Part shown: positions 15,001 to 25,100 of the stretch, in pieces
Layout: each line of letters opens with the position of its first letter
Numbering within the stretch: position 1 is the stretch's first letter
From: Pegea sp. RAD2-039
Taxonomy: Eukaryota; Chordata; Thaliacea; Salpida; Salpidae
Length of the DNA stretch: 64,000 nt
NCBI GenBank assembly: GCA_034620365.1
Contig: JAQGEQ010000363.1
Coordinates: forward strand, 682,001 to 746,000
Direction: 5' to 3'
The notes under the pieces: model-generated
Database searches by the model: none
Seen by the model: the letters and a program-made list of their open reading frames with translations, nothing else
Told to the model about the DNA's origin: nothing
Position numbers and translations under genes: made by a program

Positions 15001-18000
15001 GTATTAGATCATCAGATTTTCGCCCTTTAATGATTAAGATGTGCGTAGTAACTTATGCGACATGTAGAGATGAGAACGGAAACCAAATATTGAGGCTTTT
15101 GAAATAAAGAAAATTGAATACAGCTTCATTCACAAACAACTTTAAGATAATACCTTTATTCTTCCCAGTTTGTATCTTCAATACAGTTTAAACTTACATT
15201 TATCTGCAGTTTTTCAAAACATTCATGAACGAATAGATAATGTAGTATGAAACTACTTCAACTAAACTTAGGGGATTGTAAAATTCAGCAAAGATTTTAA
15301 AATAAGCAAAGTTGTTTGATTCTGCTTCCCCCCTATCTTATTTTTGCATTGGTGACGTAGGAAACCGGTTGACCCTTAGATAAGCGGATGTTTTTATTCT
15401 AAATAATTTGCACATCTCACTGAGATGATAAAACATTTTAATCGAAGCTATATTCTTTATTAAATTTTGGGCTTTATATAAGTAAAAATTTTATACTCCA
15501 CAAGATAATTGATCGATAATTAATTATTTTTTAACTACTATTGATAACAAAAAGGCGATTAGAAGAAATCTTTCATTTCAAACACATTAGTTATTAATTT
15601 TTAATAAAATTTTTAACTAACTTAACAATTGAATTAGAAATTAAGTTACCAGTTACTTCTCTCGTTTAACACTATTCAAATACCTAACCTGATATAAGTA
15701 ACAGATAATTAAAAACAAAGCAAGCTCACCGAAATCATTCGGTCGTAACTCAGGCGTTCCTTCAACTTCTTCATATATGTTTCCACTCGATTCTGTGCTT
15801 GAATTTTCAAGATCTTCATCATCAGATGAAAAATCGATCTGGATTTGCCGCCTAACTCTTGTTTTCATCTCCTGACTCGACAAACTGTTCAGTTGATTGA
15901 GAATTGATCGTCTAATAACCACTCTGTCCTAATATATATATATATACATTTATAAGAAAGTAAAGCGCAAATATGTATAGAGTTTTTGTGTGTATAATTT
16001 GCGTGTTTACTTAGTATTTAAAAGGTGTAAAAACCGAAATAAATAAGTTATTTTAAGAGTAGCAAACAGAACTACACAACTTTACGACATCTTTGTTTGC
16101 AGCTATATTTTGACTTGTAGTTAACATGAACAGAGCAAACGTTTAAAGAGAAAACGCATAAAGTATAAACTCCTTGTAAAACCAGATTTGAATATATAAC
16201 AAATACAATTCTATAACCTGACAAGTATAAAAAACATTATTTCACAAAATTCTTCAGGACTTTTTCATTTTAATAAATGGAATCGATCTTTATAATTTAT
16301 TATTTTGGTTGTTAGGCTATCAAAATTAAAACATCTATTTTATGTTGATCCTAGAATCTACTTTTTCGCTCAAATCTTGCTTTATTTTTTAAATGAACCT
16401 TGAAGTTTAAAGAAAGCTCTTATTTCAATAAAACGAATAATATTGTTGTGCTTTCATGCATGCCAGTCACAAAACAAGGCAAAAATCACAAAAAGTTTAA
16501 ACAGAATTTGACCAAAGCAAAAGCATCCAACCGATGCACAAACTTCTAAATAGTTTAAGAATTTCCATTTAAGTGTGCTTCTAGCAAAGACTACTTTATC
16601 AAAGAATCTGTCGTCGTAGACTGTTAGTATGAAAAACACAATCTAGAAAAGGGCGTAACAGACAAATTTTCTCCATTAAAAGTCATGTTGTTGATGTGGA
16701 TGCAGAATGTGCTTAGACTACCAAAATAAGTAATTACGCAAAATCAGTTTTATTTATATTCAAGAATATTTTTTTCACAAAGAAAAGCTGAACTAAGCTT
16801 TGAAACTATTGACATGTTCGACGTTGACTTTCATTATCTTTATCTACAGCTCACAGCTTTAAGCTTTATTAACTTGTAGAACGTCATCAAAACATGATTT
16901 AAATCAAGATAAAAATAAATGTTACTGTCAATTGCATGTATATTCATTAATACACTAAAATCAAGCCAAAAAACCTGTTGGTATCACTCTATTCAATAAA
17001 GATGTTTGGTTGTCTAGACTAGTAAAGTAGTAAAAGGTGTTACTTAAAAAAAGCAATAATAAATGAAGTTAACGTGATTAAGTATATGTATATATTACAA
17101 TAAAATTTTTGTTAACCACTTAATAAAATATGTTTAAAGTATTCAGCGATGAGTAAAACGAAGTTGTTAAGGCTAGAAAATTGTTTATGAAACATTACAA
17201 GTTACAAAATAATGCTAAATGAATAGAGTTATTCATAAAGTAAACTTTGTATTCGACATAACTATCATATTTATATTGACATAGAATGAAAAAGTTTTAA
17301 TCGATAAAAACAGTTTTAAGATAAAACAAAGTTTCTCAAACCAATTTAAAATTAAAACTTGTATTTAAAACGTTTAAAACTGGATTTTAGACTGGAATGG
17401 TTTCTTGCAATGATACATAGTTTACAGATTTTCTGTTGTTTACTGTAAGCAAACAGACTTAAGTTAAAAGTTAACATTTGAATGCAAAACCATCAACTAA
17501 CCAGAAAATAAATTTTAGTACTATAAAGAAAATATTTAGTAGATTTTTGTTTGCAAACATAAGACAAATATTTTGCAGCTAATTCAAGCAAAATTATATC
17601 AGTACATGTTCATAAAATTGGCCAAATTATTTTCAAAATTAATCTATTAAGATGAAAGATAAGAAGAAATGCAAATCAGGGACTGATTTTCAAAAAAATA
17701 TTGTGATAGAAGCCTCCTAATTCAATTTTCAGCATAATTAGTGTCATGTTGTTATTGAAACAAAACTTTACATGATTTTCAATCATAAATACACCGTTCA
17801 ATGTTGCCACTGCTAGCAACATTCAAATATATTTATCTATAAATACGATAAGGCTTAAAGCAACATGAAAAGAGTTTGCCGCCTTCAAGCCGGTGTAAAC
17901 GCCCATGCCAATGAAAGAACTTCACAATACTTTACAGCATACTTTTAACCACATATTTTCAGACCAACTAATGTTTAGTACATATTTGCATTGACAACAA

Positions 18001-18562
18001 GAGTTTTAATAACAACTTTTCATAGTTTAATAATAGTAAAGAAAATGTTACGACTTCTATTCTCTTCTTATCACCAGAAGTCACCCAGTAAAAATCAGAA
18101 TATTTTCTAAAAATGTTCTATCTGATGATCAGCTTTCTTAAAAGTAGATTGAAAGCTTATAAACAACTGATGTACTCATTTCATTCATAAAATAATTTTA
18201 AAAATTCACTTCTCAAACAACTTAATCAAAAAGCTCAATTTTTCAAGACAATTTTTAAAAATTGAGTTTCAAGTTCTATTAATACTTTTACTTTAAAGTT
18301 AATTACAATAGTATACAAATTAAACAGAAGACTTGCAATTATACTTATAAAAACTTGTTATTATAGCAAAATGTTTTTAAACCAAACTTCAAAGTTTTCT
18401 AAAAGTAAAAGTTAAGTCTGATCATAAAACTGTAGAATCTTTCCAAAGTGGTTTACTTTATAAAATTGATTTATTTAAAAATTTTCTACTTACCAATCCT
18501 TGACAAGTCACCAAGAGTACCATTGCGATGAAAATGATCAAAAGTAGCTTTGTTGTTTCCAT
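1..18562 (-). CDS. HSPG2: Perlecan-like basement membrane proteoglycan, N-terminal half (21 exons, 3' end outside window)
   Basis: Secreted scaffold proteoglycan of basement membranes. Seen: 21 exons on the minus strand (18494-18562, 15730-15928, 14780-14889, 14655-14716, 14000-14181, 13792-13853, 13179-13204, 10794-10969, 10101-10229, 6099-6230, 4313-4502, 3828-3928, 3641-3759, 2294-2506, 1725-1913, 1396-1514, 1176-1299, 903-1115, 698-838, 444-635, 68-265), all GT/AG and phase-compatible, 982 codons. Domain order: signal peptide (1-23), acidic Ser-rich region (about 50-85), SEA (about 90-205), Thr-rich linker, three LDLa (about 250-383), Ig (about 384-479), laminin IV-A 1, laminin-EGF remnants, laminin IV-A 2. 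This matches perlecan domains I, II and III in order, and the Ig exon is strikingly close to vertebrate perlecan. Agrin and laminin alpha chains do not have SEA followed by LDLa, Ig and laminin IV-A. Further domain III units, the Ig array and the LG/EGF C-terminus should lie left of position 1. Confidence 0.95.
68..265 (-). CDS. HSPG2: Perlecan exon 21: laminin IV-A domain 2, middle
   Basis: 198 nt, phase 0-0. Starts [16 protein letters not shown] (SYGG signature) and continues [20 protein letters not shown]; parallel in position to exon 15 of domain 1. Donor GTGAGA. The following exon is beyond position 1, so the gene is cut by the window edge. Confidence 0.93.
444..635 (-). CDS. HSPG2: Perlecan exon 20: laminin IV-A domain 2, start
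   Basis: 192 nt, phase 0-0. Encodes the first strands of the second laminin IV-A domain, ending [20 protein letters not shown], equivalent to YFWSLPSRFLGDK in vertebrates. Donor GTGAGT. Confidence 0.92.
698..838 (-). CDS. HSPG2: Perlecan exon 19: laminin-EGF half before laminin IV-A 2
   Basis: 141 nt, phase 0-0. Reads [19 protein letters not shown] then [15 protein letters not shown], matching CNECADGSFHLSTRNPDGC and LKCFCMGVSRHCTSS of perlecan. Donor GTAAGT. Confidence 0.93.
903..1115 (-). CDS. HSPG2: Perlecan exon 18: laminin-EGF region
   Basis: 213 nt, phase 0-0. Cys-rich: [34 protein letters not shown], and NVNGSCNCK. The last part aligns with the segment just before the second laminin IV-A of vertebrate perlecan (SGEACRCK). 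Two or more laminin-EGF modules that vertebrates carry between the two IV-A domains have no counterpart here. Confidence 0.9.
1176..1299 (-). CDS. HSPG2: Perlecan exon 17: end of laminin IV-A 1 into laminin-EGF
   Basis: 124 nt, phase 2 in, 0 out. Ends [16 protein letters not shown], the same VE.C.CP.GYSG..CE return into the interrupted laminin-EGF module seen in perlecan and laminins. Donor GTTTGT, also used by exons 14 and 15, so this is a recurrent donor form in this gene. Confidence 0.92.
1396..1514 (-). CDS. HSPG2: Perlecan exon 16: laminin IV-A domain 1, late part
   Basis: 119 nt, phase 0 in, 2 out. Encodes [20 protein letters not shown] then [16 protein letters not shown], corresponding to EEHWVHESGRPVQRAELLQV and LIQTVYNTKM in vertebrate perlecan. 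Confidence 0.9.
1725..1913 (-). CDS. HSPG2: Perlecan exon 15: laminin IV-A domain 1, middle
   Basis: 189 nt, phase 0-0. Starts [14 protein letters not shown], the SYGG core signature of laminin IV-A, then [17 protein letters not shown] matching the PDVVLMG strand of perlecan. A run of eight A residues codes for the Lys-Lys-Asn of PGKKNS. Confidence 0.94.
2294..2506 (-). CDS. HSPG2: Perlecan exon 14: laminin IV-A domain 1, start
   Basis: 213 nt, phase 0-0. Encodes [13 protein letters not shown], then [20 protein letters not shown] and AQFLGSK. Aligns with FQLVDLSRRFLVHDSFWALP and EQFLGNK at the start of the first laminin IV-A (domain B) module of perlecan. Confidence 0.93.
2507..3640 (-). other. 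Perlecan intron 13 (1.1 kb)
   Basis: Between the split laminin-EGF half and laminin IV-A 1. No exon or repeat recognised. The 62-codon frame at 3173-3361 lacks domain features and splice context. The same is true of the remaining introns over 300 bp in this gene (4182-bp-scale positions 14182-14654, 13205-13791, 10230-10793, 3929-4312, 1914-2293). Confidence 0.6.
3641..3759 (-). CDS. HSPG2: Perlecan exon 13: partial laminin-EGF before laminin IV-A 1
   Basis: 119 nt, phase 1 in, 0 out. Reads [10 protein letters not shown], then [20 protein letters not shown]; this is the split laminin-EGF half that precedes a laminin IV-A domain, matching CLPCFCFGITSVC of vertebrate perlecan. The inferred donor is CCG|GTTAGA, non-optimal but the only GT giving the right phase, so its 3' edge is less sure than the rest. 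Confidence 0.82.
3828..3928 (-). CDS. HSPG2: Perlecan exon 12: Ig domain, end
   Basis: 101 nt, phase 2 in, 1 out. Carries [20 protein letters not shown], the canonical D.G.Y.C F-strand signature, completing the Ig disulfide with exon 11. Donor GTAAAT; a 68-nt intron follows. Confidence 0.93.
4313..4502 (-). CDS. HSPG2: Perlecan exon 11: Ig domain, first part
   Basis: 190 nt, phase 1 in, 2 out. Contains [16 protein letters not shown] followed by [16 protein letters not shown] and [10 protein letters not shown]: the B-strand Cys, the WR..W of the C strand and the E strand of the Ig domain that follows the LDLa modules. It is almost residue for residue the pattern of vertebrate perlecan Ig1 (GVPTPIINWRLNWGHIPSHP). 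Confidence 0.95.
4503..6098 (-). other. Perlecan intron 10 (1.6 kb)
   Basis: Lies between LDLa module 3 and the Ig domain. No exon recognised; the short open frames at 4968-5171 and 5236-5439 have AT-driven composition. Confidence 0.6.
6099..6230 (-). CDS. HSPG2: Perlecan exon 10: LDLa module 3
   Basis: 132 nt, symmetric phase 1-1. Reads [20 protein letters not shown] then [16 protein letters not shown], a full class A repeat with intact calcium cage. It is followed directly by the Ig exon, so this gene has three LDLa modules where vertebrate perlecan has four. I found no fourth module in the flanking introns by eye. Confidence 0.93.
6231..10100 (-). other. Perlecan intron 9 (3.9 kb), largest intron of this gene
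   Basis: Checked on both strands for an extra LDLa module (CDG...DCSDGSDE); none seen. The patch 7300-8000 is less AT-rich and contains mixed-composition sequence, possibly a regulatory element. A short inverted motif (AAACCCC / GGGGGTT) lies at 8281-8295. Open frames at 8388-8582 and 9710-9898 resemble nothing. Confidence 0.6.
10101..10229 (-). CDS. HSPG2: Perlecan exon 9: LDLa module 2
   Basis: 129 nt, symmetric phase 1-1. Six cysteines; the core reads [16 protein letters not shown]. Compared with the consensus DCSDGSDE the cage has Asn and Phe (SNGFDE); the acidic D..D..DE ligands remain. One LDLa module per exon, as in other perlecan genes. Confidence 0.92.
10794..10969 (-). CDS. HSPG2: Perlecan exon 8: linker end and LDLa module 1
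   Basis: 176 nt, phase 2 in, 1 out. A Thr/Pro linker ([15 protein letters not shown]) precedes a full six-cysteine LDL-receptor class A repeat ending [16 protein letters not shown]. The calcium-cage residues (D..DCSDGSDE) are intact. Confidence 0.92.
10970..13178 (-). other. Perlecan intron 7 (2.2 kb)
   Basis: AT-rich sequence between the micro-exon and the first LDLa exon. I see no exon, repeat family or RNA gene. Confidence 0.65.
13179..13204 (-). CDS. HSPG2: Perlecan exon 7: 26-nt micro-exon in the linker
   Basis: Bounded by ATTTTGCAG and GTAAAG. Enters phase 0 and leaves phase 2, exactly what is needed between exons 6 and 8. If it is skipped, exon 8 would be read into a stop within six codons. 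It encodes VDILLQLT plus a shared Arg. The peptide itself is unremarkable, so support is frame and splice-site logic only. Confidence 0.55.
13792..13853 (-). CDS. HSPG2: Perlecan exon 6: Thr-rich linker
   Basis: 62 nt, phase 1 in, 0 out. Encodes [20 protein letters not shown], a mucin-like Thr-rich linker between SEA and the LDLa modules, a probable O-glycosylation region (inference from composition). The acceptor has TTTTTCAG and the donor is GTAAGT. Confidence 0.72.
14000..14181 (-). CDS. HSPG2: Perlecan exon 5: end of SEA domain
   Basis: 182 nt, phase 2 in, 1 out. Carries [18 protein letters not shown] and [14 protein letters not shown], matching the final SEA strands of perlecan (ELDVGSEGN and SPQGFQFRRLG). 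No GSVVV-type autoproteolysis motif is seen, as in vertebrate perlecan. Ends in RNRPDC with a lone Cys just before the linker. Confidence 0.9.
14655..14716 (-). CDS. HSPG2: Perlecan exon 4: SEA domain, middle
   Basis: 62 nt, phase 0 in, 2 out. Encodes [20 protein letters not shown], the helix and turn of SEA. Only a 63-nt intron separates it from exon 3, one of the shortest introns in the gene. The GTAAAA donor is slightly weak but the phase is forced on both sides. Confidence 0.83.
14780..14889 (-). CDS. HSPG2: Perlecan exon 3: start of SEA domain
   Basis: 110 nt, phase 1 in, 0 out. Reads [20 protein letters not shown] and onward; this aligns with the first strand and helix of the SEA domain of perlecan (vertebrate form has a similar VNFTRSIEYSPQLED pattern). 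Donor is GTGAGT. Confidence 0.87.
14890..15729 (-). other. Perlecan intron 2 (840 bp)
   Basis: No exon seen. A GC-richer patch near 15330-15400 contains a half CRE (GTGACGTAG) and a palindromic ACCGGT, which would fit a small intronic regulatory element; unproven. Confidence 0.5.
15730..15928 (-). CDS. HSPG2: Perlecan exon 2: acidic Ser-rich N-terminal region
   Basis: 199 nt, enters phase 0, leaves phase 1. Encodes a basic stretch (VRRQIQIDF) followed by an acidic cluster ([11 protein letters not shown]) and a single Ser-Gly ([11 protein letters not shown]) flanked by Glu. In vertebrate perlecan the same place, just before SEA, holds an acidic SDDED-like segment and three SGD heparan sulfate attachment sites. 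Here only one Ser-Gly is visible, so the glycosaminoglycan chain number would be lower if this site is used (inference). The 3' splice site upstream lies in a TA repeat rather than a pyrimidine tract. Confidence 0.85.
15929..18493 (-). other. Perlecan intron 1 (2.6 kb)
   Basis: Between the signal peptide exon and exon 2. AT-rich, with no convincing exon on either strand; a 61-codon open frame at 16454-16639 has no recognisable domain. A (TA)7-8 run (15932-15946) directly abuts the 3' splice site. Confidence 0.7.
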
Positions 18563-18709
18563 CTTTGCTCTTTGTTAAAACTTTACTTTGCAAGCAACGA
18601 AAGCTACTGGATATATGAATCAATAAAACGCGATCCAAAAGTTGACTAAACACTATTGTACGATTTCCGAGGCTAGACAATCTTGATAAAAAAGATTTTT
18701 TTCTATTCA
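18494..18709 (-). CDS. HSPG2: Perlecan exon with 5' UTR part and signal peptide
   Basis: Coding part is 18494-18562: ATG at 18562-18560, then 23 codons reading [18 protein letters not shown] followed by TCQGL, a textbook signal peptide ending near a Gln-Gly. The start has A at -3 and G at +4. The donor is a perfect GTAAGT (18493-18488), phase 0, joining cleanly to the next exon. Upstream there is a good acceptor (TTTTCCAG, exon starting 18709), so about 147 nt of 5' UTR without an upstream ATG are probably in this exon. An open frame overlapping it in another phase is a shadow. Confidence 0.82.
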
Positions 18710-19114
18710 CTGGAAAATAAAGCCTACATTTTATAATATTTCAAATTAATAAACGAACTGTGAAATTTGAAAATAATATCAACCACGCACGCTGAGAAAC
18801 ACAAGACTTTTATCATCAACCACTATCTAGCATTTTCACTCAAGCTATGATAAATTACAACAAAGTTGATTTTCTTTCCTCTTTTAAGTTCTTATTTTTT
18901 AAACTAATTTACGAGCCGTCTGAGTAACTGCAAAATATTTTCAAACTGATCGTGAAAAAGTAGAAAGTTGTAAGTGACAGCGTTTCAGCACTAGATAGAG
19001 ATGAAGTAATTTACCGGTGCCTAAATGCTGTCTTCAACAAAACTTTTTTCCTTTCTTGTAGCTTTTTTCTCTCTCTCGCCTATAGCGGTAGGAAGCGTAC
19101 AGAAAAGATATATC
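18710..19114 (-). promoter_or_regulatory. Putative perlecan promoter and first non-coding exon
   Basis: Read on the minus strand: a TATA-like GATATATC at 19114-19107, about 30 bp later a GAGAGAGAGA stretch (about 19068-19077), then a possible untranslated exon ending at 19015 with donor CACCG|GTAAAT, a 304-nt intron, and the good acceptor before 18709. The region is visibly richer in GC than its surroundings. A second possible alternative non-coding exon ends at 19245 (GAA|GTAAGT). These are splice-signal inferences only; TSS mapping is absent. Confidence 0.35.
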
Positions 19115-22100
19115 GCTTACATAAAATCAAGTATGATGTTCAAGGCTCACTATATTATCTAAAATAAATCATATTAAACAGAGATTTGTTTTTATTTTAG
19201 AAGTATTTAAAGGTAACATTCTATAAAGTTATCAATCAACTTACTTCAATTGAAATAAAGCTTTTAATAATCTTCACGCCATGGTTTTCATTTTGTTGCT
19301 TTAAATAGAGAAGGAGTATTTTACTTTTTGTAATTGTATACAAATTAAAATCTTTCAATTCCAATGTGGTTTTCAAAAGATTGTTTTCTAGAAAATATTT
19401 TATGGTGCCAGTAACTTTACCAAGTTGGTTTTGCACTTGAGCAATTTTACAAAGATATAAAATTGAAATAGCAGGTTAAGTTCAAATCAAAATATGCTAT
19501 ACAAAAAGAACTACAAACCATGATAAACTATCTCAACTTTCACTGCTTTTATTTTTATGAACTTTATCTTTGAAAGCATTTTCAAAGAAAATTTCTTTTA
19601 AGCAATTGTTTTACGTATTTATGAGAGATAAATCTAGCTTTCGATAATATAACCGCCTGAAGGTACAACTTCCTCTGCAGACTATGCTTCAGTGAGATTA
19701 CGAAATATAATGAAACCAGAGATTAAAGTATTCATTGATTTTTCAATGATTAAAAATCTATTTTGAGTCATATGTTATTATAAACTATTTTTTACGGTTA
19801 TTGATTATTCAATTTAACCATTTTTAAAGATATTCACCGAGAGTTTGATATTTTATTTCAATGACTTTTGTTAAAAAGCTTTTATAAGATGACATTGCTG
19901 AAACAAAATGCAATTAGAAAATTATTAAGATCTAAATACTAAAAACTACAAAAAGAATAATTTGTTTGCATTCATACTAATTGTGAAAACAATTTTTTTA
20001 AATTTACTTAAAACGAGTTATTATACGATATATTTTGAATGTAAAATGTTTAAATAATTACCTGATTATATTAATTAGTAAAACCGTTATCTTTCAGTTA
20101 ACCTGACTCGATAAAAAACCAAAATTTGTTTTTATATTTGTTTATAAAACAAATGTGAAAACCTTTTTACAAATTTCTTATCTATTATTTGAAATCATGC
20201 TTTTAACAGTCTTTCATTTTTTACCATAAGGCTATGATTACTAATCTATGATTATGAGCTTTTCAATTTCAATTGAATTTTTCAAACTAATAAAATTGTG
20301 TAATAAATTAACTGAAGAATCATTCTTAAGATCTCATAGAGTAATTTAATGTAGATATGCTAATCCGTAACACATTTTGTAAAATGTTCAAAGATTTAGC
20401 TTATAAATGTTTTAAAACGTCTTAAAATATCAAAATTTATAACTTCAAAACTACCTCTTTTAAGATTTACAGCAGAAATTGAGTTACAAGAGTTTGGATC
20501 TCGCTTTTATCGTATCAAAGAAAGTTTTCAAACAAAAAATAATGTTTTGATATAGTTTACTATCATAAGTAATGACATCATTAAAACGAGTTTGAATGTG
20601 AAACGTATAAATGAGTAGTGTTGAAAGTATTGTTAGTGTTATTTTTTTACTATATCAACAACATTTATAGCAGCATTTTCCGATTGCTATAAATCTTATT
20701 AGTTTTGAAGAACAATTTGAAACATTTAAAATATATTTTTGGTGTGATGCTTCTAGCCAAGTAGAGAAATGATTAAAATTTACATACTGGTTTTGAAAAA
20801 GAATGATATCTTATAATAAAATGAAAATATGTTGGCTACAACATTAATATTTTCAAATTGTAGTTTTGTTAAACATAAAATTAAACATTTAGAACACAGA
20901 AATTAAATTACATTTTAAAAAAGCTTTTTACAAGAATATTTTAACTTATTAGTAAACAGTTTGGAATATTCAATTTTATCATGTATTATTTATACCAGAG
21001 TTATAGTTCATTTTAATTTTATTATAAAATTCGAAATTCTTACAACTTGAAAGAGTTATACATCTTACTAAATCGATTTGACCAAAAAAGTAGATTCTCA
21101 ATTATATTGCTAATTAAAAAATTATAAGCAGCAACTAAATTCTGTAAAACATGTAGCTATAATATACAGGTACTTTTTATACATTTTGCAAATTTTTTAT
21201 AGATTTTAGACTTAACTTTAATTTTCCAAATCAATATTTCAAGTAACTGTTTGTTTATAAAAAATAAACTTTAACAAATCGCTGAAAGTTGGGATATTAG
21301 TTACATACAAAGCAGAGCATAGATAGTTAATGAAATTCTTTAAAAATATTTGTGGCTTCAACAACTTTATATCTTCAATTAGTTCATAGGAATACAATTT
21401 GACAAAAACTTAATTTTTTTAAAAAGTACCTTAGTTTAGATATTTTTCTAGTAAAGTAAATACCATTTGCTTCAACAATCTTACAATTATATTCAACTTA
21501 ATAAATTTATCTTAAATCTTTTGACTAACAAACTAAGTGAAAAGTATTTAAACAATTTTTATGGAATGTAACATTAAATGTTTATAGTTTCTTCGATATC
21601 TAATCTTTCAGAAGGTTGATTAACTCTCAGTCTATTCAATCAGCAACATCAAAACATATCTCGATTTAACTATAAATAATTTTCAGATTTTATAAGAAGA
21701 ACTGACTGAACTATTTTGTATTTGGCTTCACATTGATCATCATCTTGATCATTTCAAATCATAATCAGATTATTTCTGAGGATTGTTATGAAAGGATAAA
21801 ATGGTAAAGAAAAGAATGTACAGACATGTGGCTTTCAGACATAAACAACATCATATATTTTTAATTTAATTTTACATCATTCCTTTTTTAGAAAGTTTAG
21901 ATGCCTTGTTTCAATATATGTAAACAACATTATTATTTCCCCTTTACTAAGATTTACATTTTCTAAATTATTAAATGATGAGTTAAAGAGAAATCTAGCA
22001 GTTAAGATTGTAAGTTAGTTAAAACCTTGTATTGATCAAGTTTTTAATTTGTAGAATTTATTAAAACATTATCATCTATTTGAGTGTAAATTTTGAAAAT

Positions 22101-25100
22101 CAACTTGACAAGCTTAAGTGATTTTTTATCTAACTCATATACATATATCTTCTATAAAATATTCAATTATAAATGCTAAGAAATTATAAAATAGATAAGT
22201 TTAACTAATTTAGAAAAGTTTTACACTCTGCTTAGAAATATCATTTTCCTAACCTATATTTTTACAAAGAACCATAAACTTTTGTATGACTTGGTCAAAT
22301 ATTATATTTTGTTGTAAGCACATTTTTATAATGTTCAATATTTTTACTCAATAAGGTTTTGAACAAAATCTGGAATTTTTTCTTTCAAAAAGTGCTAATT
22401 AAAAATAAATTTTTTTTTTACTTTTGGAAACTAAAAAATATGATTTTCAGATCAGAAATTCTTTATATTAAAAACTTACTTTGGTTTTCTAAAATTAAAA
22501 CCAGGCTGTTATTTATAAAATATTAAATATCCAACAATAATTGTATACAATCTAAGCTTTTAAAATTATTCTATTTAATCTTTGCTTACCTAATTTATTT
22601 CATTCGTAATAAATTGAAAAACTCAAACTGTATGAAGTACCAATAAAAGAGTTCTTCAGCTGACTGTTATACTTTTCTAATCGACTAATTTTATACTTTG
22701 AATTAAATTTTAGCATGTTTAAAAGCTGATAAAATCTTTTAGATTAAAAAGTTTATATGAAAACAAATGTTTTAAATTAACAAATATTATTTATTAAACT
22801 TATTATTAGATGGTTCAAAATTAAAATATCAACTAAAAGTTGATTTGGTTTTGGTTGTCGTACAAAAATATGAATGAAACATAAAAGTTAATTTTAATAA
22901 TTCGTAAACAATTTTTGCATAAATAATAAAGTTTTTGTAATAGATAATCATTATTTTCAGGGTTTTGATTTTTCAAGTGATTAGGACTATATAAAGATAA
23001 TCTTTGCTAAAGTTGGAATTATAAAAATACATTTTAATCAAATTTAAATTTTGAACGTGCTCAATTATTTCCAGTGTGACTTGACTTGTTTTAAAACATG
23101 CACTAAAAGATGAAATTTGTAAATATGTAAAAGCGTTCCTTTTAAAAAATATTTTATAAAGCTTGAAATTATTTAAATTTGTTTTTCAACAACCTCTCAA
23201 ATAAATCTCGGTCAGAAGTTTTCTGAAATTAATTCATATGAAAATTATTATAATTTCATTATTCATTAAATAATTATGTTGTAATACTAATATCGCATAA
23301 TAAATAGATTTATTAAATATATGGCATAACTAAATTATGAAAAAAAAATTTAAGTGAATATTAGAAAACATTTGTAAATATTTCAAAAAGTAAAACAGAA
23401 TCAACTTAAGGATTGATCTTGAGAAAGTCTTATCAAAAAGTTTAATTACATGCAAATAACTAACTTGATGTATCTTAATCTGATACTTAAATGAAAGTTA
23501 AGTTTTTAAAACCACAAAATATTTTTCAAGTTGTAAATGTTGATAAGAGATTTATAAATTATTTTGGAACATAATACAACAGCTAAATTTAAGAATTGTA
23601 GATTATACCAGAAATCAATCTAGTTGTAAAGCTAAACCATAAGACTTGAAAAATGAATTTACATAAACAAATAATTGTTTTATGGCAATAAAGAAAACTA
23701 TAACGACAATAATAAAGAAACTCTATAAGTAATGATTAAATTAACTTTTTGCCGCTTTTATTGATTTAAAGTTGTTTTTAATTATACAAAAACAAATTTA
23801 TAAGTAACATCTAGAATAATTGTGATAGCTTAAACTCAATGATTATTTTTCTAATTTTTATCCAACACTAATTCTAAAAGGCAGCAGCTGACAATAAGCA
23901 AAAGCTTATTTGAACTTTTATCCTTTTAAAAAACTTATTAAATGACTAAGATCAAACAAACTTTCCTAAAAGGGTCACCAAAAAGATATAATTGAACTTT
24001 ATCACTCATAATAAATTTGAAGATATTAAATGAGTCTCAGTTATACATTCTAAATAGTCTATATTCTTAATATAGAGCACATAAAACCAATACAATACAC
24101 TTCAATCAAATTTAATATAGATATAAATTTGTTTCCTATCTATTAATTTGTTAAATATCACCTTATTGAATAAGGTTAAAAATAAAAGGTGCTAAAATTT
24201 ATAAATATGAAGTCATTAATTCTAAAAATACATTTATTTTTACAACAGATAGTTTTAATATTACCTACATACAAGTAGTTTATTGGTATTTATAAATTGT
24301 AAAAGTTTTTGCTGAAAACTATTAGTGGTAATTGAATATCGAATTAAAACGACAATTTTAAAAATAAGAGTTATATCATATAAATCATGGAATTTTTTGT
24401 ATTTTATTAATACTAAAATAGAAATATATTCCAATAACAATAGATTTTTAGAAAATTTTGTTATTTTTCTCATGAATCTTAAAAGGCACGTTTAGTCCCC
24501 CTAATATTTATTTCATATAAAGCTAGTTTGAAAATAGCCCAACAAACTTTAATGAAAAACCTAGTTTTATGTGTAAATGCTGAATGATTAATAAACTGCA
24601 TTTTTAAGCCATACAAGACAAGTTATTATTCATCCATCACCTAATAAGTTTTTATTGCGACTATTACAAAAACAAATTGTTTAGGCATAACGTTTAAAAA
24701 ATAAAATACTTAAGTTGTATAACTGTATGTTTAAAAGAGTACAATAGGTGCTAGTTTACAAATAAAATGAATAGCTATTAGTTTGAGCTAGCATTGCAAA
24801 TACTGAAAGATTTTTTTATTTATAAAGTCGGTAAACAATTATCATTCTTAAATAGATTGTGGAATGCTTGTTCGATTTTAAGAATAAGACTATTTACGAA
24901 AGGCCTATTTAATTACAAAACATAAAATATATAAATAATTTCAGATAAAACCAAAGTATAAAAGCAACAAATACTTGTGAAAGAATTCTTAATAAGTTTG
25001 GTTTACAAAACAAACTTATATTGGGGTAAATAAGAATAACAGTTTTATAATAAAACATAGAATGTTGAAAAAAAAAACTGAACAAACATTAAAAAAAAAT

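Noticed and set aside
18486-18710. 74-codon minus-strand frame over the signal peptide exon
   Set aside because: Starts with a non-ATG codon and is in a different phase from the clear signal peptide; mostly 5' UTR.
24261-24473. 70-codon minus-strand frame in the spacer
   Set aside because: Ile/Leu/Lys-rich AT-driven sequence with no splice context or motif.
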